A DNA stretch of 12,845 nt, taken from assembly GCA_028277295.1 (NCBI GenBank), contig JANQGN010000153.1:1-12845 (forward strand). Direction: 5' to 3'. This DNA comes from Rhodospira sp. (GTDB taxonomy: Bacteria; Pseudomonadota; Alphaproteobacteria; Rhodospirillales; Rhodospirillaceae). The notes beneath the pieces are model-generated. The model was not told where the DNA came from. It made no database searches and saw only the letters and a list, made by a program, of their open reading frames with translations. Within the stretch, counting starts at the first letter, position 1. The number at the start of each line of letters is the position of its first letter. A program made the translations under genes and the position numbers. Below are positions 1-6,524 of this stretch, in pieces.

Positions 1-1
1 C

Positions 2-310
2 CAGGACATCGCCGACAACGACGTGGTGCTGTACATGAAGGGCACGCCGGCCGCGCCCATGTGCGGGTTCTCGGCGGCCGTGGTTCAGGTGCTGGCCCAT
101 CTGGGTGTGACGTACAAGGGCGTGAACGTCCTGGACGACGAGAGCGTTCGTCAGGGGATCAAGGCGTTCTCCAACTGGCCCACCATTCCGCAGCTCTATG
201 TGAAGGGTGAGTTCGTGGGCGGCTGCGACATCGTGCGTGAGATGGCCCAGGAGGGCGAGTTGCAAACCCTGCTGCGCGACAAGGGCGTGGCCACCGCCAC
301 CGCCGCCTGA
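2..310 (+). CDS. grxD: Monothiol (CGFS) glutaredoxin, Grx4/GrxD type, 5' end missing
   Basis: Glutaredoxins of this class bind and pass on [2Fe-2S] clusters in the cytoplasm, usually with glutathione and often with BolA partners (family knowledge). The open frame enters from the window edge with residues QDIADNDVVLYMKGTP. The CGFS active site lies at bases 62-73, preceded by YMKGTP and followed by the WPTIPQLYVKGEFVGGCDI block, which holds the cis-Pro and the GG-C-D glutathione-binding residues of the family. A GTG at base 23 could be read as a start, but it falls inside the conserved first beta strand. The true start is therefore upstream of the window, by roughly 8-10 residues if the length is typical (about 105-110). 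The C-terminus is complete, ending in an Ala/Thr-rich tail. It converges on the PilZ gene. Its usual neighbour, bolA, would lie outside the window if present. Confidence 0.96.
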   Translation, partial: QDIADNDVVLYMKGTPAAPMCGFSAAVVQVLAHLGVTYKGVNVLDDESVRQGIKAFSNWPTIPQLYVKGEFVGGCDIVREMAQEGELQTLLRDKGVATATAA

Positions 311-356
311 CCCGGACGATCGGTCACCGCGCCTCATGGTCTCATGGCGCGACCAT

Positions 357-388
357 CAAGCCGCGATGAGTTCGCTCATCGCGGCTTG
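357..388. terminator. Bidirectional hairpin between convergent genes
   Basis: A perfect 14-bp inverted repeat has arms at 357-370 and 375-388 and a TTCG loop; the left arm is CAAGCCGCGATGAG. It starts 47 bases after the glutaredoxin stop and ends 10 bases before the PilZ stop, the expected place for a shared terminator. Neither side has a clear T-tract, so it could also act by stabilising 3' ends. Confidence 0.75.
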
Positions 389-397
389 GCGTCACGG

Positions 398-877
398 CTA
401 CCAGGGACCAACCTTGTTACCCAGCATGGCCACAAGGTCGCTGTGCGCCTTATGCAGGGTATCCGCCGTATGCGCGATGGATTCGTCCTTGGACAAGCCA
501 AGGGCGTCAAGGCGATCGAGAAGCTCCTCGATTTCGAGCTCCATCACGCTGCGCAACAGGTCCTCCATGGGACCAGGCGGCGGCGCCAGCGATGGGCGCT
601 CGCCATTGGTGAAGCGGATGCCGACCTCCTCACCCACGTGGCGCACGACTTCGGCATCCAGGGTCTCGCCATCGGACAGAGTCAGGCGCAGGTGGCCGTC
701 AATCTGCATCATTTCGGACAGCTTGACCCGAGCGCCCGTGGCCGAAATGTCACGGACGACACAATAAATTGTCGTGTCGCCGTCGCCCAAGACCAGCCAG
801 GCCCCCTTGACGATCCGCCGGCGTTTGGCGCTTCGGCGGATGGGCGCCTCCCTTTGGGTTTCTTCCACGTCGGTCAT
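398..877 (-). CDS. PilZ-domain protein, predicted c-di-GMP receptor
   Basis: A cytoplasmic protein of 159 residues. Both sequence hallmarks of c-di-GMP-binding PilZ domains are visible: an RxxxR motif (R15 and R19 within RRSAKRRR) just before the first strand, and D43-I-S-A-T-G48, matching D/NxSxxG. The beta barrel runs to about residue 92 (EEVGIRFT). After a Pro-rich linker (99-103) comes an alpha-helical tail (about 104-152) rich in Glu, Leu and Asp, which may dimerise or contact a partner. There is no signal peptide or membrane segment. AGGGA lies 7 bases before the ATG, supporting the start. It is a single gene converging on the glutaredoxin gene. An inverted repeat at 913-937 lies just upstream and may control it. 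The output pathway cannot be told from sequence. A c-di-GMP phosphodiesterase is encoded about 2.8 kb away. Confidence 0.9.
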   Translation of the reverse strand: MTDVEETQREAPIRRSAKRRRIVKGAWLVLGDGDTTIYCVVRDISATGARVKLSEMMQIDGHLRLTLSDGETLDAEVVRHVGEEVGIRFTNGERPSLAPPPGPMEDLLRSVMELEIEELLDRLDALGLSKDESIAHTADTLHKAHSDLVAMLGNKVGPW

Positions 878-912
878 GGTGTTTTCCCTGGTCCGCTACG
901 GCCGCGCCACAT

Positions 913-937
913 GCTCACCCCCTTGATAAGGGTGAGC
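913..937. promoter_or_regulatory. 8-bp inverted repeat upstream of the PilZ gene
   Basis: Perfect arms GCTCACCC (913-920) and GGGTGAGC (930-937) are separated by 9 bases. It begins 36 bases upstream of the PilZ start. It could be an operator or a stem-loop in the leader. A terminator for a leftward transcript is less likely, because no gene feeds into it. The role is inferred only from position and symmetry. Confidence 0.45.
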
Positions 938-1424
938 GCAGCCCTGACGTGCAATGCCGTACGCGGTGTCCGCCTTCCGTTCTCGACGGAGCGAGACGCG
1001 GGGGCGGTCCACGCACGATCCCAACGAAAGACTGTATCGTTTTGGTCCGGCGGCATCCACCGTTTTGACCTAGGCGTCCGCATCGCGTGGCGTGCCGCGG
1101 GGGCGGGCGTGGACGACAGGCCGGACTGGGAGAAAAAGGGGATTCCCCAGGCGCGTAACCCACATTATGGTGGTTTCCTGATGGGGTCGAGATGCCGCGA
1201 GGGCAGGGGCATCGGGGCGGGCATGGTCGCGACAACCACCGTGTGAACCGACCCAGGGGCGACCGCGCCGATTTAGCTGGCCGCTGGCCTTCGCCCAAGA
1301 CGGGACGACGTGTCTTCGACGGGATGGCGTGTCGCGGTAAGGGGGCGCGACGCGGTGGGCCGGGTCCCGCCAACGGACGGGATCGCGGTTCGGTGGTCGG
1401 TCCACGATCCGGAAGGAGAGTGAG
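938..1424. other. Non-coding gap between the PilZ gene and the Crp/Fnr gene
   Basis: Upstream region of two divergent genes. Open frames exist on both strands but lack gene-like composition, ribosome sites or recognisable protein features. A TTGACC stands near 1065, but no convincing -10 follows at the right distance. I see no repeat, RNA gene or clear promoter here. Confidence 0.4.
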
Positions 1425-2330
1425 ATGGGTGGGACGGAGTCCCCGGGCCTGACGGCGCCCCTGTCGCACGAGCGGCCTTCGCACGGCGAGGACACAGATT
1501 CCGAGGCGATCCGTGGCGCGGCGACCTTGGACGGGAATCAGCTTCTGTCCAACCTGAGCGTGGACAGCCGTCGCGAGGTGGAAGCCTTGTGCCGTTGGCG
1601 CCGTCTCGGCACGGACGAGGTGGTTTTTGACCAGGACGATCCCAGCCAGGACGTTTACTTCATCGTCGAGGGTCGATTGCGCATCGTGGTCTACCGCGCG
1701 CCAGAGGATGCGGCGGCGCGCAACGCGTCGCGTCGGGAGGCGGGCGCGGGGGGCGAGGCTGCTCCGGCCGAGGGCGGTGCCGGGGACGCCGAGGCCGATG
1801 AGGATCGCAGCGACGGTGTCGCCTTCGAGGCCCTGGCGGATGAAGGCACCCCCATGACGCTGGTGGAAATGGTGGGGGGCGATACCTTCGGTGAGTTGTC
1901 GGCCATCGACGGGCGAATGCGCTCGGCCCGTGCCGTGGCCCTCGAACCGACGCTTCTTGCGGTGTTGGATGGTCCGGCCTTCATGGACCGGGTCTTCAAT
2001 CACCCAGATCTCGCGATCGCCCTGTTGCGGCGCGTGGCGGGCTATCTCCGCAATTCCAACCAGCGCATGTACAATCTGTCGACGCTGACAGCCAAGCAAA
2101 GGGTGTACATGCAGTTGGTGCGCTTGGCGGAGGTGAACCCGGACCGCCCCACCCAATGGATCATCAATCCCTTGCCAGCCCATACCGACATCGCGTTCTG
2201 GGCCGGAACCAAGCGGGAGACGGTCGCCGCCGCCATCGGCTGGCTGGCCCGCGAAGGGGTGGTCATGCGGCAGAACCGCGCCCTGATCATTCGCTATCCA
2301 TCGCGGCTCAAGGTTCTGGCCCATGTGTGA
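1425..2330 (+). CDS. Crp/Fnr-family transcriptional regulator with an inserted acidic Ala/Gly-rich loop
   Basis: A 301-residue DNA-binding regulator, against the 220-250 usual in the family. After a 35-residue polar N-terminus, the cyclic-nucleotide-type beta roll starts at about 37 (LDGNQLLSNLS) and contains the VYFIVEGRLRIVVY strand pair (77-90). The phosphate-binding-cassette-like stretch is FGELSAIDGRMRSARAVA (155-171). The dimer helix covers roughly 186-222. The winged helix-turn-helix lies at about 252-280 (HTDIAFWAGTKRETVAAAIGWL). Residues about 92-140 are an extra low-complexity segment of Ala, Gly, Glu and Asp between two roll strands. No Fnr-type N-terminal cysteine cluster is seen, so an oxygen-sensing Fe-S cluster is unlikely. 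The GELS...RSA pattern fits cNMP binding, but the effector is unknown. An AAGGAGAG site six bases before ATG fixes the start. The next gene overlaps the 3' end by 8 bases, suggesting co-translation. Confidence 0.92.
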   Translation: MGGTESPGLTAPLSHERPSHGEDTDSEAIRGAATLDGNQLLSNLSVDSRREVEALCRWRRLGTDEVVFDQDDPSQDVYFIVEGRLRIVVYRAPEDAAARNASRREAGAGGEAAPAEGGAGDAEADEDRSDGVAFEALADEGTPMTLVEMVGGDTFGELSAIDGRMRSARAVALEPTLLAVLDGPAFMDRVFNHPDLAIALLRRVAGYLRNSNQRMYNLSTLTAKQRVYMQLVRLAEVNPDRPTQWIINPLPAHTDIAFWAGTKRETVAAAIGWLAREGVVMRQNRALIIRYPSRLKVLAHV

Positions 2331-3198
2331 CCGGCGGACGTCCCGTGAGGGGGTCGTTGGTGGTGACCATGCGCGTTGGCGGGCGACCGCGCGCGCTGGG
2401 CGGGCGCTGTTGGCGGCGCTCGCGCTGACGCTGGCGGGGTGCGCGACCCCGGGCGACGACGGGCCGAGCGCCGCCGATCAGGAACGGGTATTATACCAGG
2501 CCCTCGAGTCCATGGCGCGCAGGAGCGAGGCCCAACACGATTACGCCAAGGCCGCGGAGCAATACGGCCGGTTGGCGTCCGAGAGCCCGGACAACGAGGC
2601 CTACATCCTGGGGTTGGCCCGGAATCAACGGTACGCCGGGGCGCCGGCGCAGGCGGTCCGTACGTTGCGGCGGGCCGTGGCCCAAGGGCGCGTGAGCGAG
2701 ACCGTTCCTGTGCGTCTCGAACAGGTGCGCGCCCTGCTGGCATCCGGCGCCGTGGCCGATGCCCGGCACGACATCGGGGCGCTCGGAGACGACGCCCCCG
2801 ATGCTCCGGGGGTGATGGCTCTGACCGGCATCATCGCCGACCGGGACGGCCACCATGACGAGGCCCAGGCGGCTTATCGGAAGGCCCTGGACCTGGATCC
2901 GGACGACCTGCGCTCGGCCAACAACCTGGCCCTGTCCCTGGCTCTGTCCGGGGCGCTCGGCGAGGCCATCGCGTTGCAGACACGGACGGCGGCTCATCAT
3001 GAGGCCACCCGGCAGATGCGCCAGAACCTGGCCTTGCTGCATGCCCTCGCCGGCAACATGGACGAGGCCGCGCGCATCACCCGCGATCTGCTGCCGGCGT
3101 CGCAGGCCGAGCGGGTGATCGCCGACCTGCGGCGGTTGTCCGGGCGCGGCGGCGCGGCGGCGTCCGCGACTCTTGGCGGCGGGCCGGCTCTGCCTTGA
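2323..3198 (+). CDS. TPR-repeat lipoprotein, similar in layout to TadD of Flp/Tad pilus systems
   Basis: A 291-residue secreted protein. The N-terminus has an Arg-rich n-region, a hydrophobic core (about 28-38) and a lipobox LAGC with the lipidated Cys at residue 40. Tetratricopeptide-like repeats follow: about 71-104, 105-138, 163-196 (ending AYRKALDLDPDD), 197-230 and 231-255. The end is a Gly/Ala-rich tail. The layout, and the NLALSLALSG and MRQNLALLHALAG repeats, resemble TadD, the outer-membrane TPR lipoprotein that helps assemble secretins in Tad pilus loci (family knowledge). No other tad/cpa genes are in the window, so tadD is not assigned. The ATG lies inside the last codons of the Crp/Fnr gene, with AAGG nine bases upstream; no later ATG or GTG comes before the signal sequence. 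The overlap implies an operon with the regulator. Confidence 0.85.
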   Translation: MCDRRTSREGVVGGDHARWRATARAGRALLAALALTLAGCATPGDDGPSAADQERVLYQALESMARRSEAQHDYAKAAEQYGRLASESPDNEAYILGLARNQRYAGAPAQAVRTLRRAVAQGRVSETVPVRLEQVRALLASGAVADARHDIGALGDDAPDAPGVMALTGIIADRDGHHDEAQAAYRKALDLDPDDLRSANNLALSLALSGALGEAIALQTRTAAHHEATRQMRQNLALLHALAGNMDEAARITRDLLPASQAERVIADLRRLSGRGGAAASATLGGGPALP

Positions 3199-3537
3199 CC
3201 TGTGCCGCGGATGGAGAGCGTGAGGCGCGCGCCAGCGGTCATGTGTTCTTCTCCCCTCCTTCCGGTGCCGCCCTTATAAGTGGGCGCATCCACCACATAA
3301 CCCGCATGTGTATGCAAGAGGCATGCGCTAGACGACCTTGAGATAGGCCGCTTCCTGTCTTTCCATGGCAAATGTGCTACCATTTCGATGGTGTTCCCCG
3401 ATGTCGAAAAGCTCGGCCGCAAAGTGTCGAGGTTTGCCATGATTTGTGTATTCGCCCCCGACATATCTACCTTGTGTGGTGTTGGTCAGAGCTTTGCGGA
3501 CAGCTTTCCGGACAGACAGTAAGAGAGGACCCCGGCG
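3199..3537. other. Intergenic region before the HD-GYP gene
   Basis: This 339-base stretch is less GC-rich than its neighbours. It holds small symmetric sequences: GGCGCGCGCC near 3223, CGCCC/GGGCG around TTATAAGT near 3268-3285, and CGCATG (3303-3308) paired with CATGCG (3322-3327). None has a T-tract typical of a terminator. It should carry the promoter for the downstream genes, but no -35/-10 pair with good spacing stands out. The short open frames here do not look like genes. Confidence 0.4.
3491..3514. repeat. Two tandem 12-base units
   Basis: GCTTTGCGGACA (3491-3502) is followed directly by GCTTTCCGGACA (3503-3514), differing at one base. It ends about 10 bases before the ribosome site of the small ORF at 3538. 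It could be a duplicated regulator site or chance. Confidence 0.4.
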
Positions 3538-3684
3538 ATGGTCAGGCGTGCCCGTGGTTTGCCGTCATGGCTGCGCATGCTGGCGGGCGACGCCCGCCAT
3601 AGGCCATGGTCCCGCCAGGGTGGGGACCCGACCGTGAGCCGGATCGACGCGACCTTGCTGGGTAGGGCGGCGGAGGCCCCATGA
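3538..3684 (+). CDS. Candidate 48-residue ORF coupled by ATGA to the HD-GYP gene
   Basis: The frame opens with ATG at 3538, after AGAGGA (3524-3529) with 8 bases spacing, and ends with a TGA that overlaps the ATG of the HD-GYP gene (ATGA at 3681-3684). The peptide begins MVRRARGLPSWLRMLAG, is basic (many Arg) and ends LLGRAAEAP. It has no signal peptide or membrane helix. About four fifths of its codons end in G or C, like real genes here and above what its second positions show, which argues for coding. I recognise no family. It may be a real small protein, or a leader whose translation controls the downstream gene. The alternative is that it is a chance frame in a 5' leader. Confidence 0.45.
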   Translation: MVRRARGLPSWLRMLAGDARHRPWSRQGGDPTVSRIDATLLGRAAEAP

Positions 3685-6176
3685 GCGAACCGGGCGACAT
3701 GGCGCCAAGCGAACGGGACCGCCACGATCGGACGCTGGTCAACGGATCACGGACCGGACGTCGCCAGCGGTCCGTGTCCTTGCGGGCCAAACTGCTGTGG
3801 GTTTACGTGCCGTCGTTGCTGCTGGTGATGACGCTGGTGTTTGGTGTCATCGAGTGGCGTGCCTACCGTGCGTCGGTGGACGACCTGGCGCATCGTCTCG
3901 ATGCCTTTGTCTCGACCAACGCCGATGTGCTGGCGGCGCCCCTCTGGCAGCGCGACGATGCCTTGACACGGCAGTTCGCGGCGGTCATGGCGGAGCATCC
4001 CGATCTGCGGGCGCTGTCCATCCTGGATGTGGAGGGCGAGCCGCTCGTCGAGGTTGGCGAGACGGAGGCGCTTCAGGCCGACATCGATCTCTTGCGGGTC
4101 ACGCGCATCATTTATCGAGACGGCACCGTCGAGAAACAGATGGGGACGTTGCTGGTGGCCTTCGACCGGGATCGCCTGACCGCGGCCCTGGGCGAACGCG
4201 TGATGGCTGACCTGGTGATCGCCGCTGTGATGATCATGGCGTTGATGGCGTTGGTGTTGCTGACAACGGGATGGCTAATTTTTCGGCCGCTGACGCGCCT
4301 GCATCAGGCGATGATCGCCGATCCCGAGCCGGGCGTGGTGCGCCATGTGCCGGTGCCGAGCCGGGATGAGTTGGGCGAGGTGATCGGGGCCTTCAACGAC
4401 ATGGAACGGCGCCGCGCTACCCTGGAGGAGACGCGCGGTCGCCTGATCGACCTGGGTATCCTGATGGGCTCGGAGCGAAGCCCCCGGCGTCTGGTCGAGA
4501 CCGTCCTGCGCTCGGCCACCGAGCTGTGTCACAGCGACGGGGGGACCGTCTACCTGCTGGACGACGAGACCGATCGGCTGGATTTCGCGATTATCCTCAA
4601 CACCAGCCTCGGCATCCGCCTCGGCGGCGACGGCGGCGACCACATTCCGTTCGCGCCGCTGCCCCTTCACGATCAGGGTGGGACGCCCAATCACGCCAAC
4701 ATGGCGACCTACGTCGCGCTCACCGGCAAGACCGTCCATATACCCGACGTCTACGACAGCGAGGAGTTCGACTTCACGGGACCGCGTGCCTTCGACGCGG
4801 CGAACGCCTACCGCACGACCTCGCTGCTGGCGGTGCCACTGACCAACCGGAGGGGCGAGGTCGTCGGCGTGCTGCAACTGATCAACGCCGGCGATCGACT
4901 GACCGGCGCCGTTCGGCCCTTTGAGGATGCCGAGATTTCCGTGGCCCAGGCCCTGGCCGCGCAATCCGGCGTGGCCTTGGAAAACCAGGTGTTGCTCGAG
5001 GCCCAGCGCAGGCTGATGGACTCGTTCATTGAACTGATCGCTGGCGCGATCGATGCCAAGTCGCCGTATACTGGCGGCCACTGCTCCCGGGTGCCCGAAC
5101 TGGCCCGTTTACTGACCGAGGCCGCCTGCAACGATGACCAGGGCCCGTTTCGCGACTTCACGCTGGGCGAGGAGGAATGGTACGAACTGCATATCGCCAG
5201 CTGGTTGCATGATTGCGGCAAGGTGACCAGCCCAGAGTACGTGGTGGACAAGGCCACCAAGCTGGAGACCATCTACAACCGGATTCACGAGGTGCGCACC
5301 CGCTTCGAGGTGCTCTGGCGCGACGCCGAGATTGCCGAATGCCGGGCGGTGCTGGCTGGCGAGGACCGCGCGGCCGCGGTCGCGGTCCGTGAGGGACGGC
5401 GCCGCCAACTGCTGGACGACTATGCGTTCGTCGCCGAGTGCAACATTGGCGGCGAGTTCATGAGCGAGGAGCGCGTCGCGCGCCTGCGGGCGATCGGGGC
5501 GCAGACCTGGACCCGGCACTTTGACGACCGTCTGGGCCTGTCTCAGGGCGAGGAACAACGCCTAGAAGGGGTGTCTCCCCGGCCGCTGCCCGCCGAGGAA
5601 CGCCTTCTGGACGACAAGCCCGAGCATGTGGTCGCCTGGCCCGGCGGTGTTCCACCGCTCACAGCGGACAACCCGCGTGGCTTCACCATGCTGGCGCCGG
5701 CCAACCAGTTCGATCTTGGCGAGATTTACAATCTGTCCATCAAGCGTGGTACCCTCACCGAGGAAGAACGCTTCAAGATCAACGACCACATCGTCCAGAC
5801 GATCATCATGCTGGAAAGCCTGCCGTGGCCGAAGTCCCTGCGACGGGTTCCAGAGTACGCGGGCGGGCATCATGAGAAGATGGACGGCACCGGCTATCCG
5901 CGTGGCATCAAGGCCACCGACATGTCAATCCCGGCCCGTATCATGGCCATCGCCGACATTTTCGAGGCGTTGACCGCCACGGACCGCCCTTACAAAAAGC
6001 CCAAGACCCTGTCCGAGGCGCTGAGGATCATGAGCTTCATGCGCAATGACAACCATATCGATCCCGACCTGTTCGATCTGTTTCTGCGATCGGGGGTGTG
6101 GAAGCATTACGCGGATATTTACATGCTGCCGGACCAGATCGACGCCGTGGATATTGGGCGCTATCAGCGCGCCTAG
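3681..6176 (+). CDS. Membrane-bound HAMP-GAF-HD-GYP protein, predicted c-di-GMP phosphodiesterase
   Basis: An 831-residue inner-membrane signalling protein. Membrane helices at about 38-58 and 178-202 flank a periplasmic sensor segment of roughly 120 residues. HAMP covers about 200-245 (FRPLTRL...DELGEVIGAFNDM) and a GAF domain about 255-435 (LAVPLTNRRGEVVGVLQLIN). The catalytic HD-GYP domain runs from about 445. H510-D511 (WLHDCGK) supply the HD pair, and the second half carries H730-H731-EKMDGTGYP (GYP at 738-740), then PARIMAIADIFEALTATDRPYK. HD-GYP proteins hydrolyse c-di-GMP to pGpG/GMP using a di- or tri-metal centre (family knowledge), and the visible key residues suggest activity. Between VVDKATKLE (522-529) and LSIKRGTLTEEER (685-697) is an extra segment of about 155 residues. 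GGAGG four bases before ATG supports the start. There is no GGDEF domain. The signal sensed is unknown. Confidence 0.93.
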   Translation: MSEPGDMAPSERDRHDRTLVNGSRTGRRQRSVSLRAKLLWVYVPSLLLVMTLVFGVIEWRAYRASVDDLAHRLDAFVSTNADVLAAPLWQRDDALTRQFAAVMAEHPDLRALSILDVEGEPLVEVGETEALQADIDLLRVTRIIYRDGTVEKQMGTLLVAFDRDRLTAALGERVMADLVIAAVMIMALMALVLLTTGWLIFRPLTRLHQAMIADPEPGVVRHVPVPSRDELGEVIGAFNDMERRRATLEETRGRLIDLGILMGSERSPRRLVETVLRSATELCHSDGGTVYLLDDETDRLDFAIILNTSLGIRLGGDGGDHIPFAPLPLHDQGGTPNHANMATYVALTGKTVHIPDVYDSEEFDFTGPRAFDAANAYRTTSLLAVPLTNRRGEVVGVLQLINAGDRLTGAVRPFEDAEISVAQALAAQSGVALENQVLLEAQRRLMDSFIELIAGAIDAKSPYTGGHCSRVPELARLLTEAACNDDQGPFRDFTLGEEEWYELHIASWLHDCGKVTSPEYVVDKATKLETIYNRIHEVRTRFEVLWRDAEIAECRAVLAGEDRAAAVAVREGRRRQLLDDYAFVAECNIGGEFMSEERVARLRAIGAQTWTRHFDDRLGLSQGEEQRLEGVSPRPLPAEERLLDDKPEHVVAWPGGVPPLTADNPRGFTMLAPANQFDLGEIYNLSIKRGTLTEEERFKINDHIVQTIIMLESLPWPKSLRRVPEYAGGHHEKMDGTGYPRGIKATDMSIPARIMAIADIFEALTATDRPYKKPKTLSEALRIMSFMRNDNHIDPDLFDLFLRSGVWKHYADIYMLPDQIDAVDIGRYQRA

Positions 6177-6178
6177 AG

Positions 6179-6222
6179 CAGATCCCGAGCGATCTGGCAC
6201 AGATCGCCCTGGAAGGGCTTTT
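6179..6222 (+). terminator. Overlapping hairpins and a weak intrinsic terminator after the HD-GYP gene
   Basis: Three stems follow the stop within 46 bases. CAGATC (6179-6184) pairs with GATCTG (6191-6196). GCGATCTG (6189-6196) pairs with CAGATCGC (6200-6207). GCCCT (6206-6210) pairs with AGGGC (6214-6218), followed by TTTT (6219-6222). The first two exclude each other because they share 6191-6196. The last stem plus four Ts is a short rho-independent-type terminator. Confidence 0.5.
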
Positions 6223-6228
6223 GGGGAC

Positions 6229-6290
6229 GATTTGCTTGAAAAACAAATCATTATAGCATGTTGGGCGATTCAGAAGTCCCGCAACATGCT
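6229..6290. repeat. Two AT-rich stem-loops, possible dispersed palindromic repeat
   Basis: GATTTG (6229-6234) pairs with CAAATC (6244-6249). Next, AGCATGTTG (6255-6263) pairs with CAACATGCT (6282-6290), with an internal GGG/CCC that can lengthen the second stem past a one-base bulge. The base content is clearly more AT-rich than the flanking genes. This is typical of short repeated intergenic palindromes in alphaproteobacteria, but copy number cannot be seen here. Confidence 0.5.
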
Positions 6291-6524
6291 CTCACACCGG
6301 TGGCCTGTGACCTTGACCGACGGCTTTCTGCTGTGTGGTGCGCTCGCGCCGCCAAGCGCAACGCACCACCCTGCCGGGAGATGGTGCGCTGCCCGCCTCT
6401 GTCGAGACGGTCGAGCGCGCCCTGCGCGGCGAAATCCAAACTACCGTGACTCTGCCCTGAACGTTTGCTTGAGGGCCAACCGTCGCGACGGGGTCCCGGG
6501 CGGGCCCGGTTGACGAGGCCGGCG
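6291..6524. other. Remaining spacer between the convergent HD-GYP and kinase genes
   Basis: No supported gene is present. It contains scattered symmetric GC-rich words, such as GGTGCG/CGCACC around 6338-6368 and the palindrome CGTCGCGACG at 6481-6490. None is a clear terminator for the leftward kinase gene. Confidence 0.35.

Noticed and set aside
344..1246. A 300-codon plus-strand open frame across the PilZ gene
   Set aside because: It is antisense to the clear PilZ gene, has no family features and no ribosome site. Long antisense frames are expected at this GC content.
915..2324. A 469-codon minus-strand open frame opposite the Crp/Fnr gene
   Set aside because: It is antisense to a well-supported gene, is rich in Arg/Pro/His with no recognisable domain, and crosses the non-coding gap.
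1425..2330. Calling the regulator Fnr or a specific Crp/Clp
   Set aside because: There is no N-terminal cysteine cluster, and the ligand residues do not decide between cAMP, c-di-GMP or no ligand.
3372..3637. Short plus-strand frames upstream of the HD-GYP gene
   Set aside because: They are Cys/Arg-rich with no ribosome site and no coupling to the next gene, and they conflict with the better-supported frame at 3538.
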